A stretch of DNA of 64,000 nucleotides from Proteus sp. FME41 (GCF_014897315.1 NZ_JABUYL010000004.1:124001-188000), one strand, 5' to 3'; counted from the stretch's first letter, positions 40,098 through 50,150 are shown. The notes: a model not told the origin generated them from the letters alone. Numbers and translations: made by a program.

Positions 40098-40721
40098 TTA
40101 GTATTGATGCTTAATTAAAATAAGGCTCGCGGCTAAACGGGAGGTGACTTGTAGTTTTTTCAAGATATTACGAATATGTACTTTTACTGTCTCTTCAGAA
40201 ATAAATAAATTTTCAGCAATTTGTTTATTTTTCATGCCTACTGACACTTCATGAAGGACATCGAGCTCCCTTTTAGTGAGGGCTGAAAGTGGGTCGGAAT
40301 AATTTTGTCTGAGCTGAATGTATTGCCAAACTCGTTCACTGTAAACAGGATGCCCTCCAGCAGCTTTACGCAAGCTAAGCAAAAGCATATCTAATTCACA
40401 TTCTTTTAAAAGATAACCGTTTGCGCCTGCATCCAACGCAGCATATACATCATTACGTGAATCAGAAACCGATAAAACAAGAACGTAAGATGTTAAACCG
40501 GAACGGCGAAGTGTCCGAATAATATCAATACCTGAACGACCTTGTAGATTTAAATCCATCATAATAAGGTCAGGATTTAACTGTTTTGCAGCGGTTACCG
40601 CCTCTTGTGCATTGCCACTTTCGCTTACTACGACAAAGTCCTTGTCTTTTTCTAACAATAGCCGTAATCCATATCTCATGATAGGGTGATCATCCACTAT
40701 CATAATTGAGTAGCTAGGCAT
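40098..40721 (-). CDS. NarL/NarP-family response regulator (NarP-like)
   Basis: Two-component response regulator of 207 residues from ATG 40721, supported by GAGAGGGG just upstream; the 34 extra residues of the longer frame are hydrophobic and out of family. The receiver domain has Asp 10/11, phospho-acceptor Asp 56 (IMMDLNLQG), VLSVSD and the conserved Lys in YLLKE. The LuxR HTH (LTKRELDVLHEVSVGMKNKQIAENLFISEETVKVHIRN) is very close to E. coli NarP. No sensor kinase is adjacent. A NarP/NarL-type 7-2-7 site lies at 41140-41155, upstream of this gene and of maeB. Confidence 0.83.
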   Translation of the reverse strand: MPSYSIMIVDDHPIMRYGLRLLLEKDKDFVVVSESGNAQEAVTAAKQLNPDLIMMDLNLQGRSGIDIIRTLRRSGLTSYVLVLSVSDSRNDVYAALDAGANGYLLKECELDMLLLSLRKAAGGHPVYSERVWQYIQLRQNYSDPLSALTKRELDVLHEVSVGMKNKQIAENLFISEETVKVHIRNILKKLQVTSRLAASLILIKHQY

Positions 40722-41277
40722 AACCCCTCTCCCTAAAAAAAATAATAATGTGCGTAATCTTTCCAAAAGCAGAAAATAAAAAAAGTAAATTCCAAATGAG
40801 GAATAAAAATTAGATTCAGACATCTTAATAAAAAAATAAGAAAATAAAATTGACGGTTGGCAATATTACACCAATTATTGTTACGGGTAAAAAAGAAAAT
40901 AACTAAAATGACTAACAAAACCTCTAATTCTATAAAATCCTTATAGTTACAATGGGTTGTATTGATGTTTGTCTATTTTGAAAATAATCAACATATGAAA
41001 ATAGTTATTGTTTTTTTAAACAATATAAAAAGTTTAATTATTTTAAATGTTAATTTAATATCTGATAAATAATAAACAAATATTGTCTTTTTTCTGTTCG
41101 AGTTTATTACCAGAGGGAAATTAAACTACGTTAATAATATACCTATAACTAGGTATTAGTTGTTTATAATAAATCCTGTTTACTAAATTGGAAAAAGTGT
41201 CGGAGCCGTCATGATTTAACGTACCATTACCATTATACTAACGAAGCCCTTACCCTATTGATACAAAGGATATGAAG
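40722..41277. other. Divergent regulatory region NarP-like gene/maeB
   Basis: 556 AT-rich bases. Besides the 7-2-7 heptamer pair at 41140-41155, it has a short ATTGTTT/AAACAAT hairpin (41007-41024). No ORF with a credible start was seen. The length suggests regulation from a distance of one or both genes. Confidence 0.5.
41140..41155. promoter_or_regulatory. NarP/NarL-type 7-2-7 binding site
   Basis: TACCTAT-AA-CTAGGTA fits TACYYMT-nn-AKRRGTA at 13 of 14 fixed positions. NarP is known to need inverted heptamers with a two-base spacer. It is centred about 130 bp upstream of the maeB start and about 425 bp upstream of the NarP-like start. Confidence 0.6.
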
Positions 41278-43560
41278 ATGGAAGACAAATTAAAACAAAG
41301 CGCTCTAGATTTTCATGAATTTCCCGTACCTGGCAAAATCACAGTAACACCGACAAAACCTTTAATTACTCAGCGTGATCTCGCACTTGCCTATTCACCG
41401 GGTGTTGCTGCTCCTTGTTTAGAAATTGCGGCAGATCCTCTTGCGGCTTATCGTTACACAGCAAAAGGTAACCTTGTTGCTGTCATTTCAAATGGTACTG
41501 CGGTACTTGGCCTTGGGAATATTGGTGCCTTAGCAGGTAAACCTGTTATGGAAGGTAAAGGCGTTTTGTTTAAGAAGTTTTCTGGTGTTGATGTTTTTGA
41601 CCTTGAAGTCAATGAAACAGATCCTGATAAACTCGTTGATATTATTGCCTCATTAGAACCGACATTTGGTGGTATTAACCTCGAAGATATTAAAGCGCCA
41701 GAGTGTTTCTATATTGAGCAGAAACTGCGGGAGCGAATGAATATTCCTGTTTTCCATGATGATCAACATGGTACTGCTATTATCTCTACTGCGGCGATCC
41801 TCAATGGTTTACGTATTATTCAAAAAGACATTAGCAAAGTAAAACTGGTCGTATCAGGGGCGGGTGCTGCTTCTATCGCGTGTATGAATTTATTAGTTGC
41901 TTTGGGATTAACACGTGAAAACATCACTGTATGTGACTCAAAAGGGGTTATCTACCGTGGCCGTGAAGCCAACATGGCAGAAACTAAAGCGGCTTATGCG
42001 ATTGAAGATAATGGCAGTCGTACACTTGATGATGTGATTAATAATGCAGATATCTTTTTAGGATGTTCGGGGCCAGGTGTATTAACGCAAGAGATGGTTA
42101 AAAAAATGGCGCGTGATCCGCTTATTCTTGCGCTTGCAAATCCAGAGCCTGAAATTTTACCCCCGTTGGCAAAAGCGGTTCGCTCTGATGCGATTATCTG
42201 TACAGGTCGTTCAGATTATCCAAATCAGGTAAATAACGTATTGTGTTTCCCTTTCATTTTCCGTGGTGCATTAGATGTAGGGGCGACTGCCATTAATGAA
42301 GAGATGAAACTTGCTTGTGTACATGCTATTGCGGAATTAGCGTTAGCAGAACAAAACGAAGAAGTCGCTTCTGCTTACGGTGATCAAGAGCTCTCTTTTG
42401 GTCCTGAATACATTATTCCTAAACCATTTGACCCACGTTTGATCGTAAAAATTGCACCAGCGGTTGCAAAAGCGGCAATGGATTCGGGTGTGGCAACTCG
42501 TCCAATTGAAGATTTTTCTGCCTATATCGAGCACCTTAATGAGTTTGTTTATAAAACTAACTTATTTATGAAGCCGATTTTCTCTCAAGCGAAAAAAGAG
42601 AAAAAACGTATTGTTTTGGCTGAAGGTGAAGAAAGTCGCGTATTGCATGCAACACAAGAGTTAGTGACCCTCGGATTAGCAACTCCAATCTTAATTGGTC
42701 GCCCTAGTGTAATTGAAATGCGTATTCAGAAGCTGGGTTTACATATTCAAGCAGGTAAAGACTTTGAAGTAGTGAATAATGAAAACGATCCTCGCTTTAA
42801 AGAATACTGGCAAGAATATCATCAAATCATGAAACGACGGGGGGTGTCACAAGAGCAAGCACGTCGTGCAATGATTGGTAACCCAACCCTTATTGGTGCC
42901 ATTATGGTACGCAGAGGCGAAGCTGATGGTCTGATTTGCGGTACGGTAGGAAGCTATGCTGAACATTTCGAAGTCTATAAGAATGTGTTTGGTTTACGTG
43001 AAGGAATGGAAACCGCAGGAGCAATGAATGCACTGCTATTGCCAAGTGGTAATACCTTTATTACTGATACTTACGTCAATGAAGATCCAACTGCAGAACA
43101 ACTCGCCGATATTACGCTGATGGCGGCAGATACGATCCGTCGCTTTGGTATTGAACCAAAAGCGGCGCTAGTTTCTCGCTCAAGTTTTGGTTCTTTTGAT
43201 AGTCCATCATCCATTAAACTCAGAAAAGCGTTAGAAATTATCAAACAACGTGCGCCTGAATTAGAAATTGATGGTGAAATGCATGCAGATGCGGCATTAG
43301 TTGAATCTATTCGCCGTGACATAATGCCCGATAGCTCATTAAAAGGTTCGGCAAACTTATTGATTATGCCAACCATGGAAGCGGCACGTATTAGCTACAA
43401 CTTATTACGTGTAACAAGTTCTAATGGGGTAACGGTAGGACCTGTTTTAATGGGTATTGCAAAACCAGCACACATCTTGACGCCAATTGCATCAGTACGT
43501 CGCATTGTGAATATGGTGGCATTAGCTGTTGTTGAAGCTCAGACACAGTCTCAACGTTAA
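41278..43560 (+). CDS. maeB: NADP-dependent malic enzyme MaeB (malic enzyme-PTA hybrid)
   Basis: Oxidatively decarboxylates malate to pyruvate, giving NADPH. N-terminal malic enzyme domain (1-430; [49 protein letters not shown] for NADP) fused to a phosphotransacetylase-like C-terminal domain (about 430-760), as in E. coli, where acetyl-CoA acts as an effector. I choose ATG 41278 ([16 protein letters not shown]; 760 residues), because AAGG is eight bases upstream and the start matches E. coli MDDQLKQ; ATG 41272 is too close to the ribosome site. Confidence 0.97.
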   Translation: MEDKLKQSALDFHEFPVPGKITVTPTKPLITQRDLALAYSPGVAAPCLEIAADPLAAYRYTAKGNLVAVISNGTAVLGLGNIGALAGKPVMEGKGVLFKKFSGVDVFDLEVNETDPDKLVDIIASLEPTFGGINLEDIKAPECFYIEQKLRERMNIPVFHDDQHGTAIISTAAILNGLRIIQKDISKVKLVVSGAGAASIACMNLLVALGLTRENITVCDSKGVIYRGREANMAETKAAYAIEDNGSRTLDDVINNADIFLGCSGPGVLTQEMVKKMARDPLILALANPEPEILPPLAKAVRSDAIICTGRSDYPNQVNNVLCFPFIFRGALDVGATAINEEMKLACVHAIAELALAEQNEEVASAYGDQELSFGPEYIIPKPFDPRLIVKIAPAVAKAAMDSGVATRPIEDFSAYIEHLNEFVYKTNLFMKPIFSQAKKEKKRIVLAEGEESRVLHATQELVTLGLATPILIGRPSVIEMRIQKLGLHIQAGKDFEVVNNENDPRFKEYWQEYHQIMKRRGVSQEQARRAMIGNPTLIGAIMVRRGEADGLICGTVGSYAEHFEVYKNVFGLREGMETAGAMNALLLPSGNTFITDTYVNEDPTAEQLADITLMAADTIRRFGIEPKAALVSRSSFGSFDSPSSIKLRKALEIIKQRAPELEIDGEMHADAALVESIRRDIMPDSSLKGSANLLIMPTMEAARISYNLLRVTSSNGVTVGPVLMGIAKPAHILTPIASVRRIVNMVALAVVEAQTQSQR

Positions 43561-43587
43561 TCATTAAGTAACAATAGATATCATGCT

Positions 43588-43618
43588 AAAAAAGCACCTT
43601 TTTAAGGTGCTTTTTTTT
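43588..43618 (+). terminator. Rho-independent terminator of maeB
   Basis: AAAAGCACCTT/AAGGTGCTTTT stem with a 3-base loop and eight T, 30 bp after the maeB stop. Confidence 0.9.
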
Positions 43619-43665
43619 AAACGAATAAAGCATTAAAGAGGTTAAATGCAAATTAATATCAGAAT

Positions 43666-43698
43666 GATATTGATAATCATTACTAATAATATTAATCT
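43666..43698 (+). promoter_or_regulatory. Fur box overlapping the promoter of the iron/heme cluster
   Basis: GATATTGATAATCATTACT (43666-43684) matches the 19-bp Fur consensus at 16 positions. A candidate promoter overlaps it: TTGATA (43670-43675), 17-bp spacer, TAATCT (43693-43698). Fur-Fe2+ binding would block the -35. The first gene starts 43 bp downstream. Confidence 0.8.
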
Positions 43699-43741
43699 AT
43701 GCGCCAAATTAAAATAAGTATATATAACTAATAGGGCGATT

Positions 43742-44611
43742 ATGTTTTTCTCAATCTCAAAAAAGATCTTGCTGTTAGCGTCGTTAATTAGCCTTTCAGC
43801 GTGCCATTCAATAGAAAAACAATCAGTATCAACAGCGAGTCTATCAATCATTAATTCAGCAAATATTATTGATACTCAGAGTGGGAAAGCGATCACGGCA
43901 GATGAATTGTTAACGCAGTTAGCAAATCAATCACGTGTAATAATTGGTGAAAAACATGACAATGCTTATCACCATGATATTGAATATTGGCTAATGACTG
44001 AACTTCCCAAAAAACGTCCTCAAGGCGCAGTTTTACTGGAAATGTTAACGCCGAGTCAGCAATCTTTAGTTGATAGTACCAAAAAACGCTATTCAGGCTC
44101 TGAATATCTACGCGATGAGCGTTTAATGGCCGAATTAAAATGGAATTCGGGCTGGCCTTGGAAAGGGTATGGCAATATTGTTAAGGAAGGGCTACGTGCA
44201 AATTATCCTTTATTAGCTGCCAATATTGATCGTAGCGAAATATCTAATGCATATAAAAACCCACCTATCATTAATGGTGTGCATTCAACGGATGCATCCG
44301 TTCGCCAGCATATTCAAAAAACGATCGCCCTTTCTCATGGTGGAGCACTTGATAAAACGCAAGTTGAGAAAATGACGGCGATTCAACAACTACGTGATCG
44401 TGCAATGGCAAAAAGTTTATTAGATGCCCCTGTGCCTGCGTTACTTATTGTGGGTTCTTTTCATGCGACAAAAGTCATGGGCGTTCCTTTACATATTGCC
44501 GATTTAGCGCCAGATGAAAAAGTAACTGTGGTGATAATGGCTGAAGAGGGAAGCGATATTACCTCAATACATGCTGATTATCTTTGGATAACTCCCGTTG
44601 CATTACCTTAA
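43742..44611 (+). CDS. ChaN-like iron-regulated heme-binding lipoprotein
   Basis: 289 residues. Signal peptide with lipobox SLSAC (lipidated Cys 21), then the ChaN/Haem_bd_uptake fold. RVIIGEKHDNAYHHDIEYWL near residues 69-88 and VLLEMLTPSQQ are the family signature; GSFHATKVMGVPLHIADL lies near the C-terminus. Campylobacter ChaN binds two cofacial hemes and works with a heme receptor. Here it heads a Fur-boxed cluster with tonB, an exported oligopeptidase and a TonB-dependent receptor, which supports a role in iron or heme uptake at the outer membrane. Confidence 0.88.
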   Translation: MFFSISKKILLLASLISLSACHSIEKQSVSTASLSIINSANIIDTQSGKAITADELLTQLANQSRVIIGEKHDNAYHHDIEYWLMTELPKKRPQGAVLLEMLTPSQQSLVDSTKKRYSGSEYLRDERLMAELKWNSGWPWKGYGNIVKEGLRANYPLLAANIDRSEISNAYKNPPIINGVHSTDASVRQHIQKTIALSHGGALDKTQVEKMTAIQQLRDRAMAKSLLDAPVPALLIVGSFHATKVMGVPLHIADLAPDEKVTVVIMAEEGSDITSIHADYLWITPVALP

Positions 44612-44629
44612 TTTATTGATAATACGATT

Positions 44630-45439
44630 ATGCTTATCTCCTCTTGTATGGATCAAATGCCAAAGCTTCAGTTTTGTAGTTATAAGGCATTAATTTTGGC
44701 TATCGGTGTGCATGCTGTTTTTGTCATGACTTATTTTTACCTCAATAAAGAAAATACGATATTAATACAAGAGCCTGAATTAGCCGTTATGATGAGCTTA
44801 AGTGAAAATGTGCAAGCATTGAGTGATGAAAAACAGGTTATCGGTATAGATCAACAACTTTCTGTTGCTAGCCATAAAAAGGTAGAGCAGGACATTGCTG
44901 AGAAGCAACTTGATCTCGTGGTGAATGAAAATGCGGATATTCTTATCGAAAAACCTAAAAAAAGAGTCAATGTGGAGCAAACGGCTAAAGTCACACCGGC
45001 TACATCACCCGTGAAGCCCGCGCCGACTATTAGTGAGAATGTGTCTAGCCAATCGGCATCTTCAAGCAGTCGTTCTACAGCTAAACAGCAATCGAATGAT
45101 GTCAGTGCAAATTATGATAGTGACTCAGACAGTACAGAAAGTGCATTAGCGCTATGGCAAGCTAAAACGAAAGGACATCTTAATCGCTATAAAGCTTATC
45201 CTGAAGAAGCAAAAAGCAAAGGCAGAACAGGAATTTCTAAAGTACGCTTTATTGTTGATGAACAAGGTTATGTCTTATCTAGTGAATTAATTTTTAGTAG
45301 TGGTGTTCGTTCTTTAGACAGAGAAGCACAAAGAGTACTCAAACGTGCAGAGCCCTTACCAATACCGCCAATTGAGTTATTGTCGAAAGGTAAAATAATA
45401 GTTGAAATGCCAATTGAGTTTTCTACACTAACGTTCTAA
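44630..45439 (+). CDS. TonB-family energy transducer
   Basis: 269 residues (or 263 from ATG 44648; neither start has a clear ribosome site). One membrane anchor at about 22-40, a Ser/Lys-rich linker rather than the classical Pro-rich one (only VTPATSPVKPAPT), and a C-terminal TonB domain (about 185-265) with the YPEEAKSKGRTGISKVRFIVDEQG motif. It should transmit the proton-motive force to the receptor encoded at 47806. No exbBD is nearby, so it probably uses ExbBD made elsewhere. It starts 18 bp after the ChaN-like gene, so they are likely co-transcribed. Confidence 0.85.
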   Translation: MLISSCMDQMPKLQFCSYKALILAIGVHAVFVMTYFYLNKENTILIQEPELAVMMSLSENVQALSDEKQVIGIDQQLSVASHKKVEQDIAEKQLDLVVNENADILIEKPKKRVNVEQTAKVTPATSPVKPAPTISENVSSQSASSSSRSTAKQQSNDVSANYDSDSDSTESALALWQAKTKGHLNRYKAYPEEAKSKGRTGISKVRFIVDEQGYVLSSELIFSSGVRSLDREAQRVLKRAEPLPIPPIELLSKGKIIVEMPIEFSTLTF

Positions 45440-45467
45440 CGTCAGGTTAAAAAGGAAATAAAACGTT

Positions 45468-47636
45468 ATGCTAGTCGCAACAAAAAAACGGATGACGTTG
45501 CAATTAACGAGTGCGATCATGGCTTTGTTAATTTCAGCAACACCTGCATTGGCTCAAAATCAAAAGGACTCCCTAGTGATGCCACCAAAAGCGAATAAAG
45601 TGCCTCATGTGATGACTGAACATGGTGACACACGTACCGATAATTATTATTGGCTAAGAGATGATTCACGCAAAGATCCTAAAGTACTCGATTATCTCAA
45701 TGCTGAAAATGCCTATACCGAATCCGTAATGAAAGAAGGTAAGGCATTAGAAGAAACACTCTTTAATGAAATGGTCAGCCGTATGGCTCAAAACGATGAG
45801 TCAGTACCTTATATTTATAATGGTTATACCTATCGTACTATCTACCAAGAAGGTAAAGATTTCCCAATTTATCAACGTAAGCCTGTTGGTAGCGAAGCAG
45901 AATGGGAAGTGCTTGTTGATGGAAATGAACGCGCTAAAGGGCATGAATTCTATCAATTGGGTGATCTGACTATTAGCCCAGATAACAAACGTATTGCTAT
46001 TGCTGAAGATAAAGAAGGGCGCAGAAATTACAATGTTGCTTATAAAGCGTTATCAGATAATACATGGAACGAGAATGTATTAACGGATATTTCGGCAAAC
46101 TTGGTGTGGGCAAATGACAGTAAGACACTGTTCTACGTTGATAAAGATCCGCAAACGCTACTGCCTTATCAAATTTATCGCCATCAATATGGCACTGATC
46201 GCAAACAAGACGTCAAAATTTTTGAAGAGAATGACGATCGCTTTTATACCTGGATGGGTAAAAGTAAATCAGAAGATTACATTCTGGTTTCTATTGAAAG
46301 CTCCACAACTTCAGAGTCTCGCTTAATTGATGCCAATGCACCTGAAAAACCAATGGTGATTTTCTCTGCGCGTCAAGATGGTCGTGAATATGATATCGAC
46401 CATTTTAATGGCGAATTCTATATTCGTTCGAATCATGAGAGTGAATTATTTGGCCTTTATAAGACATCATCTATTGATAAGCCTTGGGAAACGGTAATCG
46501 CACCACAAAAAGAGGTCGATTTAGAAGGTTTTGATCTCTTTAATCGCTGGTTGGTTGTTGAAGAAAGAAAACAAGGTCTAGTGTCATTACGTCAAATTGA
46601 TTGGAAAACAGGTCAATCAACCAATGTGACTTTTGATGATCCTGTATATATGGCATGGTTAGGTTTTAACCCTCAAGCAGATAGTGAAGAGCTTCGCTTT
46701 GGTTATACCTCCATGACAACACCATCTTCAACTTATCAATGGAATATGCAAACACATCAAAAGCAACTGCTTAAACAACAAGAGGTGAAAGGCTTTGAAC
46801 GTGATTTGTATGAAAGTGAGCGTATTTGGGTAAAAGCACAAGATGGTGTTGAAGTTCCCGTATCATTGGTTTATCGCAAAGACTTATTTAAGAAAGGCGA
46901 AAATCCTATCTTAATTTATGGTTATGGCTCTTACGGTAGTAGCATTGATCCATCATTTAGCTCTCCTCGTTTAAGTTTGTTAGACCGAGGTTTTGTCTAT
47001 GCCATTGTGCATGTACGTGGTGGTGGTGAATTAGGTAAACGTTGGTACAACCAAGGTAAAATGGAACATAAAGTTAATACTTTTACTGACTTTATTGATG
47101 CCACTAACTATCTAATTACCAAAGGTTACGGAGCACCCAAACATGTTTATGCCATGGGGGGTAGTGCGGGTGGTTTATTAATGGGTGCCGTTGTCAATAT
47201 GGCACCTGAATTATATCGTGGCGTTGTATCTCAAGTTCCATTTGTCGATGTTGTGACAACAATGCTTGATGCATCAATTCCGTTAACCACAGGGGAATAT
47301 GAAGAGTGGGGAAATCCTGCCGATAAAGATGTCTATTTCCGCTTAAAATCCTATAGTCCATACGACAATGTGATTGCGAAAGCCTATCCTCACTTATTAG
47401 TCACAACAGGGTTGCATGATTCACAAGTACAATATTGGGAGCCTGCGAAGTGGGTTGCTAAATTACGTGAATTAAAAACAGATGATAACCTGTTATTACT
47501 TGATACTAATATGAGTGCAGGGCATGGCGGTAAATCAGGACGTTTTAATCGTTTACGTGATACTGCAAAAGAATATGCTTTTATTCTGATGTTAGAACAA
47601 CCTGAAGTCTATTTTAAAGCTCAAAATATTAACTAG
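45468..47636 (+). CDS. Oligopeptidase B-like S9A serine peptidase with signal peptide
   Basis: 722 residues: cleavable signal peptide (hydrophobic run then TPALA, site near 29), seven-bladed propeller (about 100-440), and an alpha/beta-hydrolase domain with Ser 566 (MGGSAGG), Asp 651 (GLHDSQVQYW) and His 686 (AGHGG). YGYGSYGSSIDPSFS and HVRGGGELGKRWY are oligopeptidase B hallmarks. E. coli PtrB is cytoplasmic (about 686 residues) without a signal peptide; this copy looks periplasmic. AAGGAAA precedes ATG 45468, 28 bp after the TonB gene. In the Fur-boxed cluster it might trim peptides from heme-bearing proteins, which is inference. Confidence 0.87.
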   Translation: MLVATKKRMTLQLTSAIMALLISATPALAQNQKDSLVMPPKANKVPHVMTEHGDTRTDNYYWLRDDSRKDPKVLDYLNAENAYTESVMKEGKALEETLFNEMVSRMAQNDESVPYIYNGYTYRTIYQEGKDFPIYQRKPVGSEAEWEVLVDGNERAKGHEFYQLGDLTISPDNKRIAIAEDKEGRRNYNVAYKALSDNTWNENVLTDISANLVWANDSKTLFYVDKDPQTLLPYQIYRHQYGTDRKQDVKIFEENDDRFYTWMGKSKSEDYILVSIESSTTSESRLIDANAPEKPMVIFSARQDGREYDIDHFNGEFYIRSNHESELFGLYKTSSIDKPWETVIAPQKEVDLEGFDLFNRWLVVEERKQGLVSLRQIDWKTGQSTNVTFDDPVYMAWLGFNPQADSEELRFGYTSMTTPSSTYQWNMQTHQKQLLKQQEVKGFERDLYESERIWVKAQDGVEVPVSLVYRKDLFKKGENPILIYGYGSYGSSIDPSFSSPRLSLLDRGFVYAIVHVRGGGELGKRWYNQGKMEHKVNTFTDFIDATNYLITKGYGAPKHVYAMGGSAGGLLMGAVVNMAPELYRGVVSQVPFVDVVTTMLDASIPLTTGEYEEWGNPADKDVYFRLKSYSPYDNVIAKAYPHLLVTTGLHDSQVQYWEPAKWVAKLRELKTDDNLLLLDTNMSAGHGGKSGRFNRLRDTAKEYAFILMLEQPEVYFKAQNIN

Positions 47637-47676
47637 ATTAGTTATTCATAATAAATAAATTTAATAAAATTAGCCT

Positions 47677-47695
47677 GCCTCTCTTAAAGAGAGGC
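47677..47695 (+). other. Intercistronic hairpin between the oligopeptidase and receptor genes
   Basis: GCCTCTCTT/AAGAGAGGC, a nine-base perfect stem with a one-base centre. Downstream sequence is TGCGCTATTATTTT, not a proper T tract, so it may be a leaky terminator or an RNA-processing or stability hairpin in the operon. Confidence 0.55.
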
Positions 47696-47805
47696 TGCGC
47701 TATTATTTTAAATTAATATAACAATAATAATATTATTTCTTAGTTTAATTATTTTATATAAAGCAGCGTGAGCCTATTTAAATAAAAATAAAGAATAGGT
47801 TTATT

Positions 47806-50049
47806 ATGAAGTTTAAAAGGAAAATACTTAGCACTCTTATTTTATTATCAGGTGTTAATCATCTTGTTATTGCATCTGAAGTAGATAAAACGGTTCAATT
47901 TAGTCGTTTAAAAATTTCTGCGGCACAAAAAGAAACACCTGAGCAAAAAGCGTTAGGAAAGCCAGGGGCTTATAGTTCTATTGGTGAAATTAATAACCTT
48001 GGATCTGTTGAGCAAGCATTGCGCTCAACACCGGGAACATATACTCAAATGGATGTGAGTCAACCCGGTGTTAGTGTCAATATTCGCGGGCTTAGTGGTT
48101 TTGGTCGCGTTAATATGATGGTAGATGGTGTTACACAAACGATGTATAGCACATCACCTAGCCAAATTAGTCATGGCGCACAACCCTATAATCAATTTAA
48201 TACGATGATTGATCCGAATTTTATTATTAAAATTGATATTTCTCGTGGTCAACAAGATGGTGAAAATAGTATTAATGCTTTAGCCGGTAGCGCTAATTTT
48301 AAAACTATTGGTGTCGAGGATGTTTTATTTAAAGGAAATTCATGGGGAGTAAGAAGTAAAGCAGTGGGTGGTACGAATGGATTAGGTTATAACGGCATGG
48401 TCGCTGTGGCAGGGCAACACTCTTTATTTAACGATAATGGTACAGTGGGTGCAATGCTGGCATTAAGTGGACACAAAATAGAATCGTCTTATAAAAATGG
48501 TGCCGGTTTTAATAGTGAAGAATTTTCGACAAGCAAAGAGTTTAATCAAAGACCACACTCAGAACTCACTAAAATAAATATAAAACCAAATGATACTCAT
48601 GAATTAGAATTAAGTGGTCGTTTTTATAACAACAAATTTAATCGTCGCAAAATAGATGCTAAAGATTATTATGCGAAATATCGCTATACACCGTTAAATG
48701 ATTTATTTGATAGTGAAATTCTGCTTAGTCACAGCCAAGCATCACAAAAATTTGAAGGCGATTCTCTTGTGAGTTTGCGCGAAGCAAATGCCAAAAATAT
48801 ATCTGACGCATTAGTAGCAAAAAATACCAGTCGCTTTAATTATGGTGAATTGGATATGGCATTAATACTTGGCTCTAAATTAATGTCAACAGAATACAAA
48901 CGTAGTGTTATTGCGCCTTCTATTGATCCATGGCAATCACAAAATATGGTTGAATATAATACCTTTGCACCTAAAGGAAAAAACGATTTAACCAGTTTCT
49001 TCTCACAAATGAAATTTGAATACGATATTTATACGTTAGATCTTAATTTAAATTATGTGGATTATCATATTAAAGGACGTAAACCTGCTTGTGATCCAAC
49101 CGCCGCCTGTTTCCCTGAAGGTGAGATGAATGTTAATCGTCATGATAGAAATTGGGACCCTGGCATGTTACTTTCCGCTGAAATTGTTCCTGAATTCCAG
49201 CCGTTTGTCAGCTATGCACAAACAATGAGAGCGCCTACCTCACAAGAGATCTTTTTTGCCAATGAAGGTGGCGCTTCAATGAATCCATTTTTAAAAAGTG
49301 AAAAAGCCGATACCGTTCAAATTGGTTTTAATAGCTATCGTCCAGATTTAATTATTGAAGGTGACAGCTTAAGATTTAAAGGATTGTGGTATCACTCAAA
49401 AATTAAAGATTACATCTCTAGTGACTCTTATTTGGTGTGTAAAGGTGGGATACGCTGTAAAGATGACGGCAGTTTAACATTGAAAGATTACAGCAATATA
49501 GAATATGACGGTAATATTAATCTTTATACTAATAGTCTTGATCCCGTCACCTTACGCGGTTATGAACTTCAAGCAAATTATGATGCAGGGGTATTTTATA
49601 CAAACCTTTCTTATAGTGACCAGCGAACATCTCAACCGACTTCGATTGCTAGTACAGACTTTGGGCAAACACCGGCTTCTGAACTACCTAAATATTATGC
49701 CTCTATTGATACCGGTGTCCGTTTCTTTGATGACCAGTCATTAGAACTAGGTACCGTGATCCAAATCACAGGGAAATCGCGTAAATCTTCACCTGAGGGT
49801 GTTGATTCTGATACGGGTAAAGTTCCTATGGTGCAACAAGATAATATCCCAACGATAATTGATGTTTATAGTAATTATCAAATTAATAAAAATATCGCAC
49901 TAAAATTTGCAGTGCATAATTTGATGAATAAAAACTATTCTAATGCGCTTGATAGAAGTAATTCGGCACCACTTATGCAAGATCCAGGTGCCAATCGAGA
50001 AACGGCTCGAGGTAGAAGCTATCTATTTGCAGGAGAAGTGCGTTTTTAG
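47806..50049 (+). CDS. TonB-dependent outer-membrane receptor, probable heme/hemoprotein type
   Basis: 747 residues. Signal peptide (1-23), then plug domain with NIRGLSGFGRVNMMVDGVTQT (about 86-106) and a 22-strand barrel ending in ...YLFAGEVRF with the terminal Phe expected for BAM recognition. YAQTMRAPTSQEIFFANEGG and LKSEKADTVQIGFN are typical of hemoglobin/heme receptors. A TonB box is not obvious near residues 25-35. It is the last gene of the Fur-boxed cluster, 169 bp after the oligopeptidase gene, so a separate promoter is possible. The ligand could be another iron complex. Confidence 0.82.
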   Translation: MKFKRKILSTLILLSGVNHLVIASEVDKTVQFSRLKISAAQKETPEQKALGKPGAYSSIGEINNLGSVEQALRSTPGTYTQMDVSQPGVSVNIRGLSGFGRVNMMVDGVTQTMYSTSPSQISHGAQPYNQFNTMIDPNFIIKIDISRGQQDGENSINALAGSANFKTIGVEDVLFKGNSWGVRSKAVGGTNGLGYNGMVAVAGQHSLFNDNGTVGAMLALSGHKIESSYKNGAGFNSEEFSTSKEFNQRPHSELTKINIKPNDTHELELSGRFYNNKFNRRKIDAKDYYAKYRYTPLNDLFDSEILLSHSQASQKFEGDSLVSLREANAKNISDALVAKNTSRFNYGELDMALILGSKLMSTEYKRSVIAPSIDPWQSQNMVEYNTFAPKGKNDLTSFFSQMKFEYDIYTLDLNLNYVDYHIKGRKPACDPTAACFPEGEMNVNRHDRNWDPGMLLSAEIVPEFQPFVSYAQTMRAPTSQEIFFANEGGASMNPFLKSEKADTVQIGFNSYRPDLIIEGDSLRFKGLWYHSKIKDYISSDSYLVCKGGIRCKDDGSLTLKDYSNIEYDGNINLYTNSLDPVTLRGYELQANYDAGVFYTNLSYSDQRTSQPTSIASTDFGQTPASELPKYYASIDTGVRFFDDQSLELGTVIQITGKSRKSSPEGVDSDTGKVPMVQQDNIPTIIDVYSNYQINKNIALKFAVHNLMNKNYSNALDRSNSAPLMQDPGANRETARGRSYLFAGEVRF

Positions 50050-50076
50050 TATTAAGTAATAATTATATAAATAATA

Positions 50077-50112
50077 AAAAACGGCACCAATATTATTTTG
50101 GTGCCGTTTTTC
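50077..50112. terminator. Bidirectional terminator between receptor gene and xseA
   Basis: AAAAACGGCACCAA/TTGGTGCCGTTTTT perfect stem, 7-base loop, with A and T runs that serve both convergent genes. Confidence 0.92.
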
Positions 50113-50150
50113 TTTTGTATTTACATAAAGCTTAAGTTATTTGATTTGAT

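Noticed and set aside
40722-40823. A 34-residue hydrophobic N-terminal extension of the NarP-like regulator
   Set aside because: The inner ATG has GAGAGGGG just upstream and matches the family start; the extension is AT-rich leader read through.
47705-47745. AT-rich AATAATAATATTATTT tract considered as a second Fur box before the receptor gene
   Set aside because: Only a loose match in very AT-rich sequence; it lacks the GATAAT/ATTATC outer bases.
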